Notes under the pieces: model-generated
The model's database searches: none
What the model saw: only the letters and a program-made list of their open reading frames with translations
Told to the model about the DNA's origin: nothing
Position numbers and translations under genes: made by a program
Source of the DNA: an uncultured Oscillospiraceae bacterium
GTDB taxonomy: Bacteria; Bacillota; Clostridia; Oscillospirales; Ruminococcaceae
NCBI GenBank assembly: GCA_934526065.1
Contig: CAKSZX010000006.1
Location: 1 to 64,000, forward strand
Reading direction: 5' to 3'
DNA length: 64,000 bases
Shown: in pieces, positions 41,175 through 49,659 of the stretch
Position numbering within the stretch: the stretch's first letter is position 1
Layout of the letters: each line of letters starts with the position of its first letter

Positions 41175-41208
41175 AAAATGACCGCATTTTACAATGCGGC
41201 CATTTGTT
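41175..41208. terminator. Bidirectional terminator
   Basis: AAATGACCGCATT paired with AATGCGGCCATTT; A and T runs on both sides serve the phosphodiesterase gene on the plus strand and the AraC gene on the minus strand. Confidence 0.75.
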
Positions 41209-41246
41209 TATATTATTTTATAAAATACTTTTTTAAGAGAAAGCCC

Positions 41247-42116
41247 TTAGTCACGGTTGATCTTTCTGTAAGCGGATGGTGATATACCGCGGACTTTTTT
41301 GAAAATATTCGAGAACTGGTAGCTGTTTGCGTATCCGTTTTCAAGGGCTATTTCGGTGATGGATTTATCGGTGTGAAGAAGTGCTATTTCTGTCATGTGA
41401 ATTTTCTGGGTTGTGATAAACTCTTTTGTGGATACGCCCAGTACATTTCTGAAGCACTTGTAAATATAACTCTGTGAAACGGAAAATTCTTTGCACAGTT
41501 CTTCAACCGAAACATTTCTGTTTACATGGTTAATTATGTAATTGTGTGACTTCATAACAAGCCGTTCGTCGCTGCTTGTCTTACCCTTTACGCGTCTTGC
41601 CGTAACCGGGGTAATGTCTTTGTGGTACGCCACAAGGCCTACAATCCTCTGTACCAAAATACTGATAGGGAAGTAGCAATCCCGGCGTTCGCTGCTTGCA
41701 TTCTTATACGCTTCATATGCCCAGGCCAAGGTTGTCTGTGGGATAATGTCGTTGTAAACAACAATGTCTTTAAGCCCCAACATAGTTGTAAACTCACTTT
41801 CTTGGATAGGTGTTTCAAGTGAGAAAGTGAAAGATATTATACCGCACTTTTTGTCGGCAAGCATTTCTAAGCTGTAAAGAGAACCCGGTGAGAAAATAAC
41901 ACAGTCTCCGGCTTTTACGTTGTACTTTGCATTGCCTATGGCAATTTCGGTTTCGCCTTCGGCAACAATCATAATTCTGTAATTTGACAGAATTTCCTTT
42001 GGTGATGACTTGCAAGTATCAGCCGAAATGTAGGCTATACTGTGAACGCTGTATATAAATCTTTCAAGTCTGGAAGAAACACTGTCCTTGGACAAAATCT
42101 TGATATTTTTTTCCAT
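41247..42116 (-). CDS. AraC-family transcriptional regulator
   Basis: 289 residues from the ATG at 42116 (AAAAGGAG upstream); longer in-frame starts exist but lack a ribosome-binding site. The N-terminal part (about 40-120) is a cupin-like sensing domain (IAVGDAKYNVKAGDCVIF-like beta strands). The C-terminal 100 residues form two helix-turn-helix motifs ending in the AraC signature ITEIALENGYANSYQFSNIFKKV-type sequence and GISPSAYRK. It is divergent from the ClC channel gene with 466 bases between them. Its target is unknown; neighbouring genes offer no obvious sugar pathway. Confidence 0.9.
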   Translation of the reverse strand: MEKNIKILSKDSVSSRLERFIYSVHSIAYISADTCKSSPKEILSNYRIMIVAEGETEIAIGNAKYNVKAGDCVIFSPGSLYSLEMLADKKCGIISFTFSLETPIQESEFTTMLGLKDIVVYNDIIPQTTLAWAYEAYKNASSERRDCYFPISILVQRIVGLVAYHKDITPVTARRVKGKTSSDERLVMKSHNYIINHVNRNVSVEELCKEFSVSQSYIYKCFRNVLGVSTKEFITTQKIHMTEIALLHTDKSITEIALENGYANSYQFSNIFKKVRGISPSAYRKINRD

Positions 42117-42535
42117 AATAACACTCCTTTTCATCATACTCATTATCATTGCTTATTATATCATAATGTTAAAAAAAATAAATACACAAAATACACAAAA
42201 ATCACTGATTTTTATATAACTTAAAGTATATTTTGGGCTTTTGGAATAATTTTAAAATATGATAATAATAAAATTTTATTTTTCCATGACAGTCAATTTT
42301 CAGCTATATTAAATATGTTAAACGAATTACATATAAAGAAGCTCGTTTTTATACAAATTATTATTTTTATATTAAGCACGACTATTATCATTTATGTATA
42401 TTATTTTGTCCGCCGGTGTTCATGGAAAAGTCGTTAAAATATTGTCATTTTAATGATTATATACAACGGCATATATCTTATGTTTCATTTGTATATATTT
42501 ATTTTTATTTTTTTAAATATTTTTATTGCAATATA
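42117..42535. other. Long AT-rich intergenic region
   Basis: The 466 bases between the divergent AraC and ClC genes are very AT-rich and hold no reading frame of note. A TATAAT for the AraC gene lies on the minus strand near 42157-42162. Short hairpins are possible, but no known riboswitch; in particular no fluoride motif precedes the ClC gene. Confidence 0.5.
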
Positions 42536-42563
42536 TTTTACCGGTGATAAAATAGTGTTTAGG
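42536..42563 (+). promoter_or_regulatory. Promoter of the ClC channel gene
   Basis: TTGCAA (42536-42541), 16-base spacer, TAAAAT (42558-42563), 19 bases before the start codon. Confidence 0.55.
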
Positions 42564-42582
42564 AAAAGAGGAGAAAATAATA

Positions 42583-43821
42583 ATGAACGATAATTTCACA
42601 AAATTTAAAAAATCCGCCGGTCTTTTTATTAAAACCGGCATAATATCCCTTTTTGTGGGGATTATTTGCGGTATTGTAGGGGTGGCTTTTCACCTGGCAG
42701 TTGACTTTGTCACCGAGTTTAGGGGAGAAAACCCATGGGTGTTGTACACACTGCCTGTTTTAGGCGCTGTAATCGCATTTATGTATGCAAAGTTTAACCC
42801 CGGCGACAAGGGCACAGACGGCATTTTTGTCGCTGCGGAAAATGGCGATAAATTGCCCATAGCCATTGCGCCTACAATTTTTATCGGCACGGTGCTTACC
42901 CACCTTGGCGGCGGTTCTTCCGGCAGAGAGGGCGCCGCTTTGCAACTGGGCGGCAGTATCGCAAGTAATATTGCATATCTTTTAAAACTGCCTAAATCAA
43001 TGATAAACGGCATAATTTTGGCCGGTATGGCCGCAGTGTTCTCGGCTTTGTTCGGCACGCCTATTACGGCTTTTGTATTTGTGCTGGAAGTTATAACCGT
43101 GGGCTGTATAAACACATTTGCGGTTTTGCCCTGTATCATATCTTCTCTCAGTGCCTATCGGCTGGCTGTAAATTTGGGCGTTACTCCCATGAGATATGAC
43201 ATTCTCTCGGCTATACCCACTGTTTTTGACCCTGTAACAGCAGTTGAAACCGCAATTTTGGCCTTGCTTTGCGCCATTGTTTCCGTGGCATTTTGTCTGC
43301 TTATGCACAATGCTCATCACATTTACCAAAAGACATTTAAAAATCCGTACATTCGCCGGGCGGCAGGGGGGTTGGTTGTAATAGCCCTGACTTTGATTTT
43401 CGGCACCGACTATAACGGTGCAGGCATGGGCGTTGTAAACGGCATCATGGCCGGCGGCACTGTTGCCATATACGCCTTTTTGTTAAAGATGATTTTCACC
43501 GGCGCAACCCTCGGCGCAGGGTTTAAGGGCGGGGAAATCGTACCGGCTATGTTTATCGGCGCTTCTTTCGGAGCTGTCGTCGCACCGTTTATCGGATTAA
43601 ACAGCGTATTCGGCGGGGCAATCGGTCTTGTATGCGTGTTCTGCGGTGCGGTAAATGCTCCGTTGACAGCAATCATACTTTCACGGGAAATGTTTGGGTC
43701 TTCCGCTATGGCCTATTTTGCTCTTGCTGTTGTCGTATGCTTTGTGGCAAGCGGCAAGACAAGCTTGTATTCGGTACAGACAAATCTGTACAGCAGACTT
43801 GAAAAGAAAGCCGAAGATTAA
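42583..43821 (+). CDS. ClC-family chloride channel/transporter
   Basis: 412 residues with about ten to twelve hydrophobic segments. The anion-path motif GGSSGREGAALQLGGSIAS (about 108-126) is the ClC GREGP region, and GAGFKGGEIVPAMFIGASFGA (about 307-327) the GGxFxP region. The usual GSGIP motif is replaced by GDKGTDGIF, so the central Ser/Pro are not conserved, and the gating glutamate lies in GREG. No cytoplasmic CBS domains. It moves chloride or a related anion across the membrane. Monocistronic, own promoter and terminator. Confidence 0.88.
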   Translation: MNDNFTKFKKSAGLFIKTGIISLFVGIICGIVGVAFHLAVDFVTEFRGENPWVLYTLPVLGAVIAFMYAKFNPGDKGTDGIFVAAENGDKLPIAIAPTIFIGTVLTHLGGGSSGREGAALQLGGSIASNIAYLLKLPKSMINGIILAGMAAVFSALFGTPITAFVFVLEVITVGCINTFAVLPCIISSLSAYRLAVNLGVTPMRYDILSAIPTVFDPVTAVETAILALLCAIVSVAFCLLMHNAHHIYQKTFKNPYIRRAAGGLVVIALTLIFGTDYNGAGMGVVNGIMAGGTVAIYAFLLKMIFTGATLGAGFKGGEIVPAMFIGASFGAVVAPFIGLNSVFGGAIGLVCVFCGAVNAPLTAIILSREMFGSSAMAYFALAVVVCFVASGKTSLYSVQTNLYSRLEKKAED

Positions 43822-43845
43822 ATATTAAAACCCCTTATAAATTTA

Positions 43846-43878
43846 AAACGCAGGTTAATTGCCAACCTGCGTTTTTTT
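43846..43878 (+). terminator. Terminator after the ClC gene
   Basis: AAACGCAGGTT/AACCTGCGTTT stem and long T run. Confidence 0.9.
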
Positions 43879-43890
43879 GTAATTAAAATA

Positions 43891-44745
43891 TCAATAAACC
43901 ACTTTCGGTTCTTTTTCTTTAAACCAAATGTTTAAATCCACCTGTGTTTCAATGCCGTTTACATATCCCTTGTCGGTGTACTGCCAAATTTGGTGATTGT
44001 AGTAAAAATCCGGGGCGTTTTTATAAATTGCCGCCCAGAGAACATCTCCCTGCAAAGGTGCAAAATCAAGTGAGTAATAGCCCAAAAACCGATTGAAATA
44101 GATGCCGGTTTCATAGCCTTTGGCCGTTAAAACATCTTTAAAAGCCCGGTAGTAATCGTTTACTTGGGATATATCCGCCTCCAATGTGCGGGAACCCTCG
44201 TTATAGTTTATCTCCCAGTCAAAAATAACAGGCAGGTCAACTGGCATATCCGCCATTACATCGGCTAAATATTCCGCCTCCCGGCGGGCTTCCTCTACGG
44301 ACAAAGCCTGGCTGTAAAAGTAAACCCCGGTGGCTAAACCGGCATTTTTGGCGCCGTAGTAATTGTCGTAAAACTTTGTATCTGTATGTAAAATCCCCTC
44401 GGTATAGCCACGGTAGCCCATGCGGATATAGGCAAAGTCAACATTATCTGCGGCAACCCGGTTCCAATCTATATCTCCCTGGTGGAAAGACACATCAATT
44501 CCCTTTAACCGCTGGTATTCATTGCCGGTGTAGGTTATTACATTTGTGGCGTCGTCCTTTTCAAAATTTTCCCGATTGTAATTTGCAAGGGGAACTCCCT
44601 CCTGGGGCAAAATGGAAATTACCCCCTCGTTGCCGAAAGGCACTTCTATATACGGGTTGTAAACTTCCTGTTCCTTAGGCTGTTTTTGGCAGGCGGATAA
44701 GGCAAATGTCAGTGCAAAAAGTAAAATCAAAAATTTTTTCTTCAA
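43891..44745 (-). CDS. GH25 lysozyme-like lipoprotein
   Basis: 284 residues if translation starts at the TTG at 44745, which has GGGAG ten bases before and gives a clean lipoprotein signal MKKKFLILLFALTFALSAC (Cys19). A longer frame extends upstream to 44823 but would bury the signal. The GH25 domain (about 85-284) has GIDVSFHQGDIDW near its start and the catalytic pair in VIFDWEI. GH25 enzymes cut N-acetylmuramic acid-N-acetylglucosamine bonds in peptidoglycan. Anchored outside the membrane, it is likely a cell-wall remodelling enzyme. Confidence 0.85.
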   Translation of the reverse strand: MKKKFLILLFALTFALSACQKQPKEQEVYNPYIEVPFGNEGVISILPQEGVPLANYNRENFEKDDATNVITYTGNEYQRLKGIDVSFHQGDIDWNRVAADNVDFAYIRMGYRGYTEGILHTDTKFYDNYYGAKNAGLATGVYFYSQALSVEEARREAEYLADVMADMPVDLPVIFDWEINYNEGSRTLEADISQVNDYYRAFKDVLTAKGYETGIYFNRFLGYYSLDFAPLQGDVLWAAIYKNAPDFYYNHQIWQYTDKGYVNGIETQVDLNIWFKEKEPKVVY

Positions 44746-44851
44746 AATTCCGTAACTCCCATTAAAAATAAAATATCTTTTGATAAAATTATACAGAATT
44801 ACGGCGAATTTTGCAATTAACATTCCGTTAATTTTATAGGGAAAATACCGT

Positions 44852-44884
44852 AAAAAATCACCCCGACTTATAAAATCGGGGTGA
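44852..44884 (-). terminator. Terminator after glmS
   Basis: On the minus strand: TCACCCCGA-type stem with TCGGGGTGA, followed by TTTTTTA. Confidence 0.85.
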
Positions 44885-44897
44885 GTGTGTTTATAAA

Positions 44898-46724
44898 TTA
44901 TTCAACCGTTACGGATTTTGCAAGGTTTCTCGGTTTATCCACATCAAGACCTTTAAGGCAGGTTGTGTAATAAGCAATAAGCTGACCGGGCACAACGCTT
45001 ACAAGAGGAGCAAGAAGGTCGTCAACCTTAGGAATGTAAATAACCTTGTCGCAAACGCTGGCAAGAAGCTTGTCGCCCTCACAGCCTATGCCGATAACAT
45101 AAGCGCCTCTGGCTTTAACTTCCTGAATATTGGAAACCATTTTTTCCACCATAGGCGTCTGTGTGGAAACCGCAATAACCGGTGTACCCTCCTCAATAAG
45201 GGCGATAGGGCCGTGCTTTAATTCACCGGCGGCAAAGCTCTCTGCATAGATGTAAGAAATTTCTTTTAATTTCAAAGCCATTTCTTTGGCAGTCTGCATA
45301 TCTACGCCTCTGCCCAGGTAGAACAGCGCTTTTTTATCCTTGATTGTTTCTGCAACAGCTTTTTCGTCATCGGTGCATTTAAGCATTTCTTCCAAAATGT
45401 CCGCAGTTTGTTTAAGGCTGTCGATAAGCTCAAAATATCTCTTTTCGGTTATTGTGCCCTTTGCCAAGGCAAGGTTAAGGGCAATCATATAAAATGCCAC
45501 AAGCTGTGTTGTGTATGCCTTTGTGGAGGCAACCGCAACTTCCGGGCCTGCCCATGTGTAGAATACATCGTCGCTTTCACGGGCGATAGATGAACCTACC
45601 ACGTTGGTGATGGACAAAATTCTTGCGCCCTTGCGGCGTGCCTCTCTGAGAGCCCGCAGTGTGTCGGCGGTTTCGCCGGATTGGCTTACAACTATAACAA
45701 GGGTTTTGTCGTCAACAAATGGGTCACTGTATCTGAATTCGCTGGCAATATCGCACATTACCGGAATTCTGGCCAATTTTTCAATGGCATATTTGCCTAC
45801 ACAGCCGGCGTGGAAGGCCGTACCGCAAGCCACAACATAAATTTTGTCAAACTTATTGATGTCATCCTTTGTCAGCTTGATATCGTCAAGCTTGATATAG
45901 CCGTTCTCGTCAAGACGAGTGTTTATTGTATCACGAATGCCCTGTGGCTGTTCGTATATTTCTTTAAGCATAAAGTGGTCGTAACCGCCCTTTGTTGCGG
46001 CATCGAGAGTCCACTCTACGATAAAAGGCTTCTTTTCAACAATTTCATGTTTTGTGTTGTAAACGGTAACATTGTCTGCGGTTACGTGAGCGATTTCGCC
46101 GTTTTCAAGGAATGCAACCTTTCTTGTGTATTCCAACACAGCCGGAATATCACTGGCAACAAAATTTTCACCCTCACCGTAGCCTATAACAAGAGGAGCC
46201 TCACAGCGGAGAGCGACAAATTCATTAGGGCTGTCAACATGAATAGCCAAAAGGGCATAAGTGCCTCTGATTACGCTTTCCACTTTAAAGGCGGCTTTCA
46301 ACAAATCGCCCTCATAGTACAGGTCAAACAGGTGAGCAACAACCTCTGTATCTGTCTGGCTTCTGAAATGATAGCCCTTTTCAAGAAGCATATTTTTAAG
46401 TTCAATATAGTTTTCGATAATGCCGTTGTGAATTACAGCTATTGTCTTTTTCTCGTTAAAATGAGGGTGTGCGTTTTCGTCACTTGGAACGCCGTGGGTA
46501 GCCCAACGGGTGTGACCGATGCCCAATCCTCCCTCAAAGGGGTGATCTTTGAGATAATCGGACAAAACTGAAAGTCTGCCTTTGAACTTTGCGCTCTGCA
46601 TACCGTTCTTGCCTATTACCGCAATACCCGATGAATCGTAACCTCTGTATTCAAGTTTTTCCAGGCCTTGAATAATAACCTGCTGGGCATTATGTTTGCC
46701 CACATATCCTACTATACCACACAT
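44898..46724 (-). CDS. glmS: Glutamine-fructose-6-phosphate aminotransferase (isomerizing)
   Basis: 608 residues starting MCGIVGYVG, where Cys2 is the glutamine-amidase nucleophile once Met is removed; longer in-frame starts fall inside the ribozyme and are rejected. AAGGAGGTAC precedes it. The N-terminal glutaminase domain (about 1-240) is followed by two SIS sugar-isomerase domains (about 290-420 and 460-590: SQSGETADT, STKAYTTQ, ELKHGPIALI) and the tail PRNLAKSVTVE. Makes glucosamine 6-phosphate for peptidoglycan and amino sugars, including the sialic acid made by the neu genes. Controlled by the glmS ribozyme in its leader. Confidence 0.97.
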   Translation of the reverse strand: MCGIVGYVGKHNAQQVIIQGLEKLEYRGYDSSGIAVIGKNGMQSAKFKGRLSVLSDYLKDHPFEGGLGIGHTRWATHGVPSDENAHPHFNEKKTIAVIHNGIIENYIELKNMLLEKGYHFRSQTDTEVVAHLFDLYYEGDLLKAAFKVESVIRGTYALLAIHVDSPNEFVALRCEAPLVIGYGEGENFVASDIPAVLEYTRKVAFLENGEIAHVTADNVTVYNTKHEIVEKKPFIVEWTLDAATKGGYDHFMLKEIYEQPQGIRDTINTRLDENGYIKLDDIKLTKDDINKFDKIYVVACGTAFHAGCVGKYAIEKLARIPVMCDIASEFRYSDPFVDDKTLVIVVSQSGETADTLRALREARRKGARILSITNVVGSSIARESDDVFYTWAGPEVAVASTKAYTTQLVAFYMIALNLALAKGTITEKRYFELIDSLKQTADILEEMLKCTDDEKAVAETIKDKKALFYLGRGVDMQTAKEMALKLKEISYIYAESFAAGELKHGPIALIEEGTPVIAVSTQTPMVEKMVSNIQEVKARGAYVIGIGCEGDKLLASVCDKVIYIPKVDDLLAPLVSVVPGQLIAYYTTCLKGLDVDKPRNLAKSVTVE

Positions 46725-46744
46725 GGTAAAGTACCTCCTTTTGT

Positions 46745-46893
46745 ATTGTAAACACAAAAGGTACACGGTGTATTCCTCTGTTCCCAAGTTACCTTTGGAT
46801 TTTAAAATACACCTTGGACCGTACGGCCCCTGCAGCATCCGCCGAAAAATTCGATAACTGCAGTCCTCGTCACCCCTGTGGGGTCTGGCGCTG
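46745..46893 (-). ncRNA. glmS ribozyme
   Basis: The minus-strand leader contains ACAGCGCCAGA, then GACGAGGACTGCAGTTATCG, CGGCGGATGCTGCAGG and downstream hairpins, which match the conserved core of the glmS ribozyme (AGCGCC, GACGAGG, TTATCGA, CGGCGGATG). Self-cleavage is expected just before GCGCC, between 46892 and 46891, activated by glucosamine 6-phosphate, after which the 5'-hydroxyl mRNA is degraded. It lies entirely between the promoter and the glmS ribosome-binding site. Confidence 0.95.
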
Positions 46894-46920
46894 TTGTATA
46901 AATTTCTTTTGTGCTATGTA

Positions 46921-46949
46921 AGTATAACACCAAATTTCGGCCATTGCAA
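46921..46949 (-). promoter_or_regulatory. glmS promoter
   Basis: Minus strand: TTGCAA (46944-46949), 17-base spacer, TATACT (46921-46926). Transcription would begin a few bases before the ribozyme. Confidence 0.75.
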
Positions 46950-47004
46950 ACAATAATGATAATTATTTACCGTTTATTCACAGATTGCCCTGAAATTTGA
47001 TTTT

Positions 47005-47175
47005 ATAGTATATATTATGCAACAATAGTATATATTGATACAGGATTAAAAAAAGCGGAAATAAAACTTTGAGCCACTTTAATATGGGGTAAATCCGATT
47101 TAATTGCCCGGGTTTTGATGATTTGCATAATAAATCCCTCTTGATGTACAGTCTGCATCAAGAGGGGTCTTTTTC
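47005..47175 (+). ncRNA. Candidate small RNA ending in an orphan terminator
   Basis: A strong Rho-independent terminator (CCCTCTTGATG/CATCAAGAGGG at 47136-47166, then TCTTTTT) reads on the plus strand, but no plus-strand gene precedes it: glmS and its promoter point the other way. Upstream are two exact 12-base direct repeats ATAGTATATATT (47005-47016 and 47025-47036), 20 bases apart, each with a possible -10 box. A transcript of roughly 100-140 nt with no coding frame would result. No known RNA family recognised. Confidence 0.4.
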
Positions 47176-47224
47176 TGTTGTCTGTTTTTACGGATTTGTT
47201 TAAACGGCTGTGGTGCGTTGTGTT

Positions 47225-48073
47225 TTATTTGTTTAAATACTCAATCAATCTGTCGTAATTTGCCGCAGCATCTTTTTTGCCCTCTGCGTACCACATCCAC
47301 AGCTTACCTGCGTCGTGTTCCATACGGTCTATATCAACCGGGTGGCTTGGCAAAATAACAAATGCCTTGCCTTGCTCCTCTTGCCGAAATACATGCCGAC
47401 GCTGACGGTTATACATCTCGTGTCTTGTTTCCAAAGCGTGAATAAAATTTGGGTATTCGCCGTACATTTTGCGTATTACCGGCATATTTTCCGTGGGTTT
47501 TTTAACAAATTCACGATGTTGGGTTAAAATTACCACATTTTTTTCGTTGCCGTCAAATTCGCTTTTTTCAAGGGGAATACTGTCGCAGATGCCGCCGTCC
47601 ATGTAAGTTTTATCCCCTATTTCAACGGGCTTTGTCAAAATAGGCAAACTGCATGATGCTCTTATATAGTCCACTTGGTTTTTAGCGTCGGTTATGGGAA
47701 TGTACTCCCGCCGGCCGGTTTTGGTGTTGGACACAACGGCGTAAAATTTCATCGGGTTGTTCTTAACGGCGTCGTAGTCCACCGGGTCGACGGCGTTTGG
47801 CACTTCCCCGTAGACAAATTCATTGTTGAAATAATCCCCGGTTTTAAGCCAATAGTTCAAACCGCAGTAGCGATCATCATCTCTGAACCATATAAAATCT
47901 CTCACTCCACGGTTTTTCTGTTTTGCGGCAAAGTTCAAGCCGTTTATACTTCCGGCGGAAACACCGTAAACGGAAGAAAATTCCAATCCTTTTTCCAAAA
48001 AGTAATCTATAACTCCGGCGGTGTAAACTCCTCGCATACCGCCGCCCTCTAAAATAAGTCCGCAGTTGTACAT
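47225..48073 (-). CDS. Patatin-like phospholipase
   Basis: 282 residues from the ATG at 48073 (AAAGGAGG upstream). Oxyanion-hole motif GGGMRGVYTAG near residues 10-20, nucleophile elbow GVSAGS near 42-47, and catalytic aspartate in DGGICDSIPL. Ser-Asp dyad hydrolases of this family act on membrane lipids. No signal peptide. Divergent from spoIIQ. Confidence 0.9.
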   Translation of the reverse strand: MYNCGLILEGGGMRGVYTAGVIDYFLEKGLEFSSVYGVSAGSINGLNFAAKQKNRGVRDFIWFRDDDRYCGLNYWLKTGDYFNNEFVYGEVPNAVDPVDYDAVKNNPMKFYAVVSNTKTGRREYIPITDAKNQVDYIRASCSLPILTKPVEIGDKTYMDGGICDSIPLEKSEFDGNEKNVVILTQHREFVKKPTENMPVIRKMYGEYPNFIHALETRHEMYNRQRRHVFRQEEQGKAFVILPSHPVDIDRMEHDAGKLWMWYAEGKKDAAANYDRLIEYLNK

Positions 48074-48225
48074 AAACAATCCTCCTTTAAAGTGTGAACT
48101 TAAATATTGTTGTCCTTGCAAGTGAAGTATAACCTAATTTTGTTAAATTTCTGTATAAAACTTTAAACTCTGCAAAGAATATAAGTAAATCTACATTACC
48201 AAACAGTGATATTCGGAGGAAATAT

Positions 48226-48930
48226 ATGAAAAGACAACTATTCGGGCAACTTGGCGAAAAAATAAAGGGCAGAGGCGTTGCACGGGCCATGCTTGCCTGC
48301 GTTGCCCTTGCCGGCATTTTTTGCTACGGCACCGTAAAAAACATCAACGAAAGGCTTGAGCGGCAAAGACAGCAAAATATAGCCCAGCAACAAGAAGAAA
48401 ATGAAGCGAAAACCCCTGATGAAACGGTGGAAACGGAAAACAAGCAAGATGATGTACCTGTTGAAAGTAAGCCTGTAACGCCGCCGAAATCCGAGAGCGA
48501 AAGGGCGGCACAACCACGGCGGCAGGAAAAATTTTTATTGCCGGCAGAGGGCGGTAAAATATATGCGGCCTTTTCCGGAGATGAGCTTGTTTACAACCGC
48601 ACCCTTGACGATTGGCGCACCCACAACGGCGTTGATATAAGAACCCCGAAAGGGGACCGGGTCAGACGGGGCGCCGCCGGAACGGTGACTGCGGTTTATG
48701 ATGACGGCTTGCTGGGCACGGTGGTTGAAATAGAGCATGATGGCTTTACCGCAAGATATTGCGGACTTGATAAAAATACGCCGGTAAAAGCCGGTGATAC
48801 CGTTACCCGTGGACAAACCATAGGCACCGCAGGCGAGGTGGCAATGGAAGTAAATGACGAAAGCCACATTCACCTTGAAATTATAAAAGACGGAAAATAT
48901 GTAAATCCCGACCAAATTCTTGGGGTATAA
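48226..48930 (+). CDS. spoIIQ: SpoIIQ-like M23 (LytM) endopeptidase-family protein
   Basis: 234 residues. One membrane helix near 18-38, a Gln/Glu/Pro-rich stalk, and a LytM domain (about 105-234) starting LPAEGGKIYAAFSGDEL. YNRTLDDWRTHNGVDIRTPKG is the pattern typical of clostridial SpoIIQ. The zinc ligands appear complete (HNGVD and HIHLEI), unlike Bacillus SpoIIQ, which lost one. In the forespore membrane SpoIIQ joins SpoIIIAH to form the channel to the mother cell. Its presence argues that the organism sporulates. Monocistronic, terminator follows. Confidence 0.82.
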   Translation: MKRQLFGQLGEKIKGRGVARAMLACVALAGIFCYGTVKNINERLERQRQQNIAQQQEENEAKTPDETVETENKQDDVPVESKPVTPPKSESERAAQPRRQEKFLLPAEGGKIYAAFSGDELVYNRTLDDWRTHNGVDIRTPKGDRVRRGAAGTVTAVYDDGLLGTVVEIEHDGFTARYCGLDKNTPVKAGDTVTRGQTIGTAGEVAMEVNDESHIHLEIIKDGKYVNPDQILGV

Positions 48931-48949
48931 TCCCCCATAAATATGAACA

Positions 48950-48984
48950 CCCTGTGAACTTATGCGGTTTACAGGGCTTTTTTG
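48950..48984 (+). terminator. Terminator after spoIIQ
   Basis: CCCTGTGAAC/GTTTACAGGG (one G-T pair), then CTTTTTTG. Confidence 0.88.
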
Positions 48985-49013
48985 TTGAAAAGGATACTAT
49001 TTTGTGGTAAGAT
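48985..49013 (+). promoter_or_regulatory. Promoter of the glycan export operon
   Basis: TTGAAA (48985-48990), 17-base spacer, TAAGAT (49008-49013). The leader contains a GGGTGAA/TTCACCC hairpin near 49041-49060 before rfbC. Confidence 0.6.
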
Positions 49014-49090
49014 TACAGTGTTTAATTATGACCAAATACAGGGTGAAGGCATATTTCACCCCATAAATATAATGAAAAGGAAAATTAAAA

Positions 49091-49657
49091 ATGGCAAAGT
49101 TTGAATTTATTAAAAATGAAATTCCCGGTCTTGTTGTAATAAAACCCACTGTTTTCGGCGATGACAGAGGCTTCTTTATGGAGACATATCAAAAAGACGA
49201 GTTTGCTCGGGCAGGTATAGACAAGGAATTTGTACAGGACAATCACTCCAAGAGCTCAAAGGGCGTTTTAAGAGGATTGCACTTCCAGACGGAAAACACT
49301 CAGGGCAAACTTGTAAGAGTTATAAAGGGCAGTGTTTACGATGTTGCAGTTGACTGCCGCCCAAATTCAAAGACATTCGGCAAGTGGTACGGCGTTACAC
49401 TTACCGACGAAAATAAAATGCAGTTTTATATTCCTGAGGGCTTTGCCCACGGCTTCTTGGTTTTGTCTGACGAGGCAGAATTTGTTTACAAATGCACAGA
49501 TGTTTACAACCCGAATGCAGAGGGCGGTATTCCCTACGATGACCCGACTGTAAATGTACAGTGGCCGGAAGTTGACTGCGAAATAAAGACAAGCGAAAAG
49601 GACAAAAAACACATTCCGTTTGCCCGGCAGAAATTTGAATTTTTTGAAAGGTATTGA
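49091..49657 (+). CDS. rfbC: dTDP-4-dehydrorhamnose 3,5-epimerase
   Basis: 188 residues; epimerises dTDP-4-keto-6-deoxyglucose, the third step towards dTDP-L-rhamnose. Cupin fold with DDRGFFMETYQ, QDNHSKSSKGVLRGLHFQ (catalytic His), KLVRVIKG, YIPEGFAHGF and YKCTDVYNP. It stands alone, without rfbA, rfbB or rfbD, and heads an ABC-exporter and glycosyltransferase operon, suggesting that the exported glycan contains rhamnose. Confidence 0.95.
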   Translation: MAKFEFIKNEIPGLVVIKPTVFGDDRGFFMETYQKDEFARAGIDKEFVQDNHSKSSKGVLRGLHFQTENTQGKLVRVIKGSVYDVAVDCRPNSKTFGKWYGVTLTDENKMQFYIPEGFAHGFLVLSDEAEFVYKCTDVYNPNAEGGIPYDDPTVNVQWPEVDCEIKTSEKDKKHIPFARQKFEFFERY

Positions 49658-49659
49658 TA

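Noticed and set aside
42117..42582. Fluoride riboswitch before the ClC gene
   Set aside because: The conserved fluoride-aptamer segments are not present, and the channel shows GREG rather than the fluoride-type motif set.
42583..43821. Operon of the ClC gene with the AraC regulator
   Set aside because: They are divergent with 466 bases between them; no shared operator could be identified.
46725..46838. Longer GlmS N-terminus
   Set aside because: The upstream in-frame codons lie in the glmS ribozyme, and mature GlmS must begin with the cysteine after Met at 46724.
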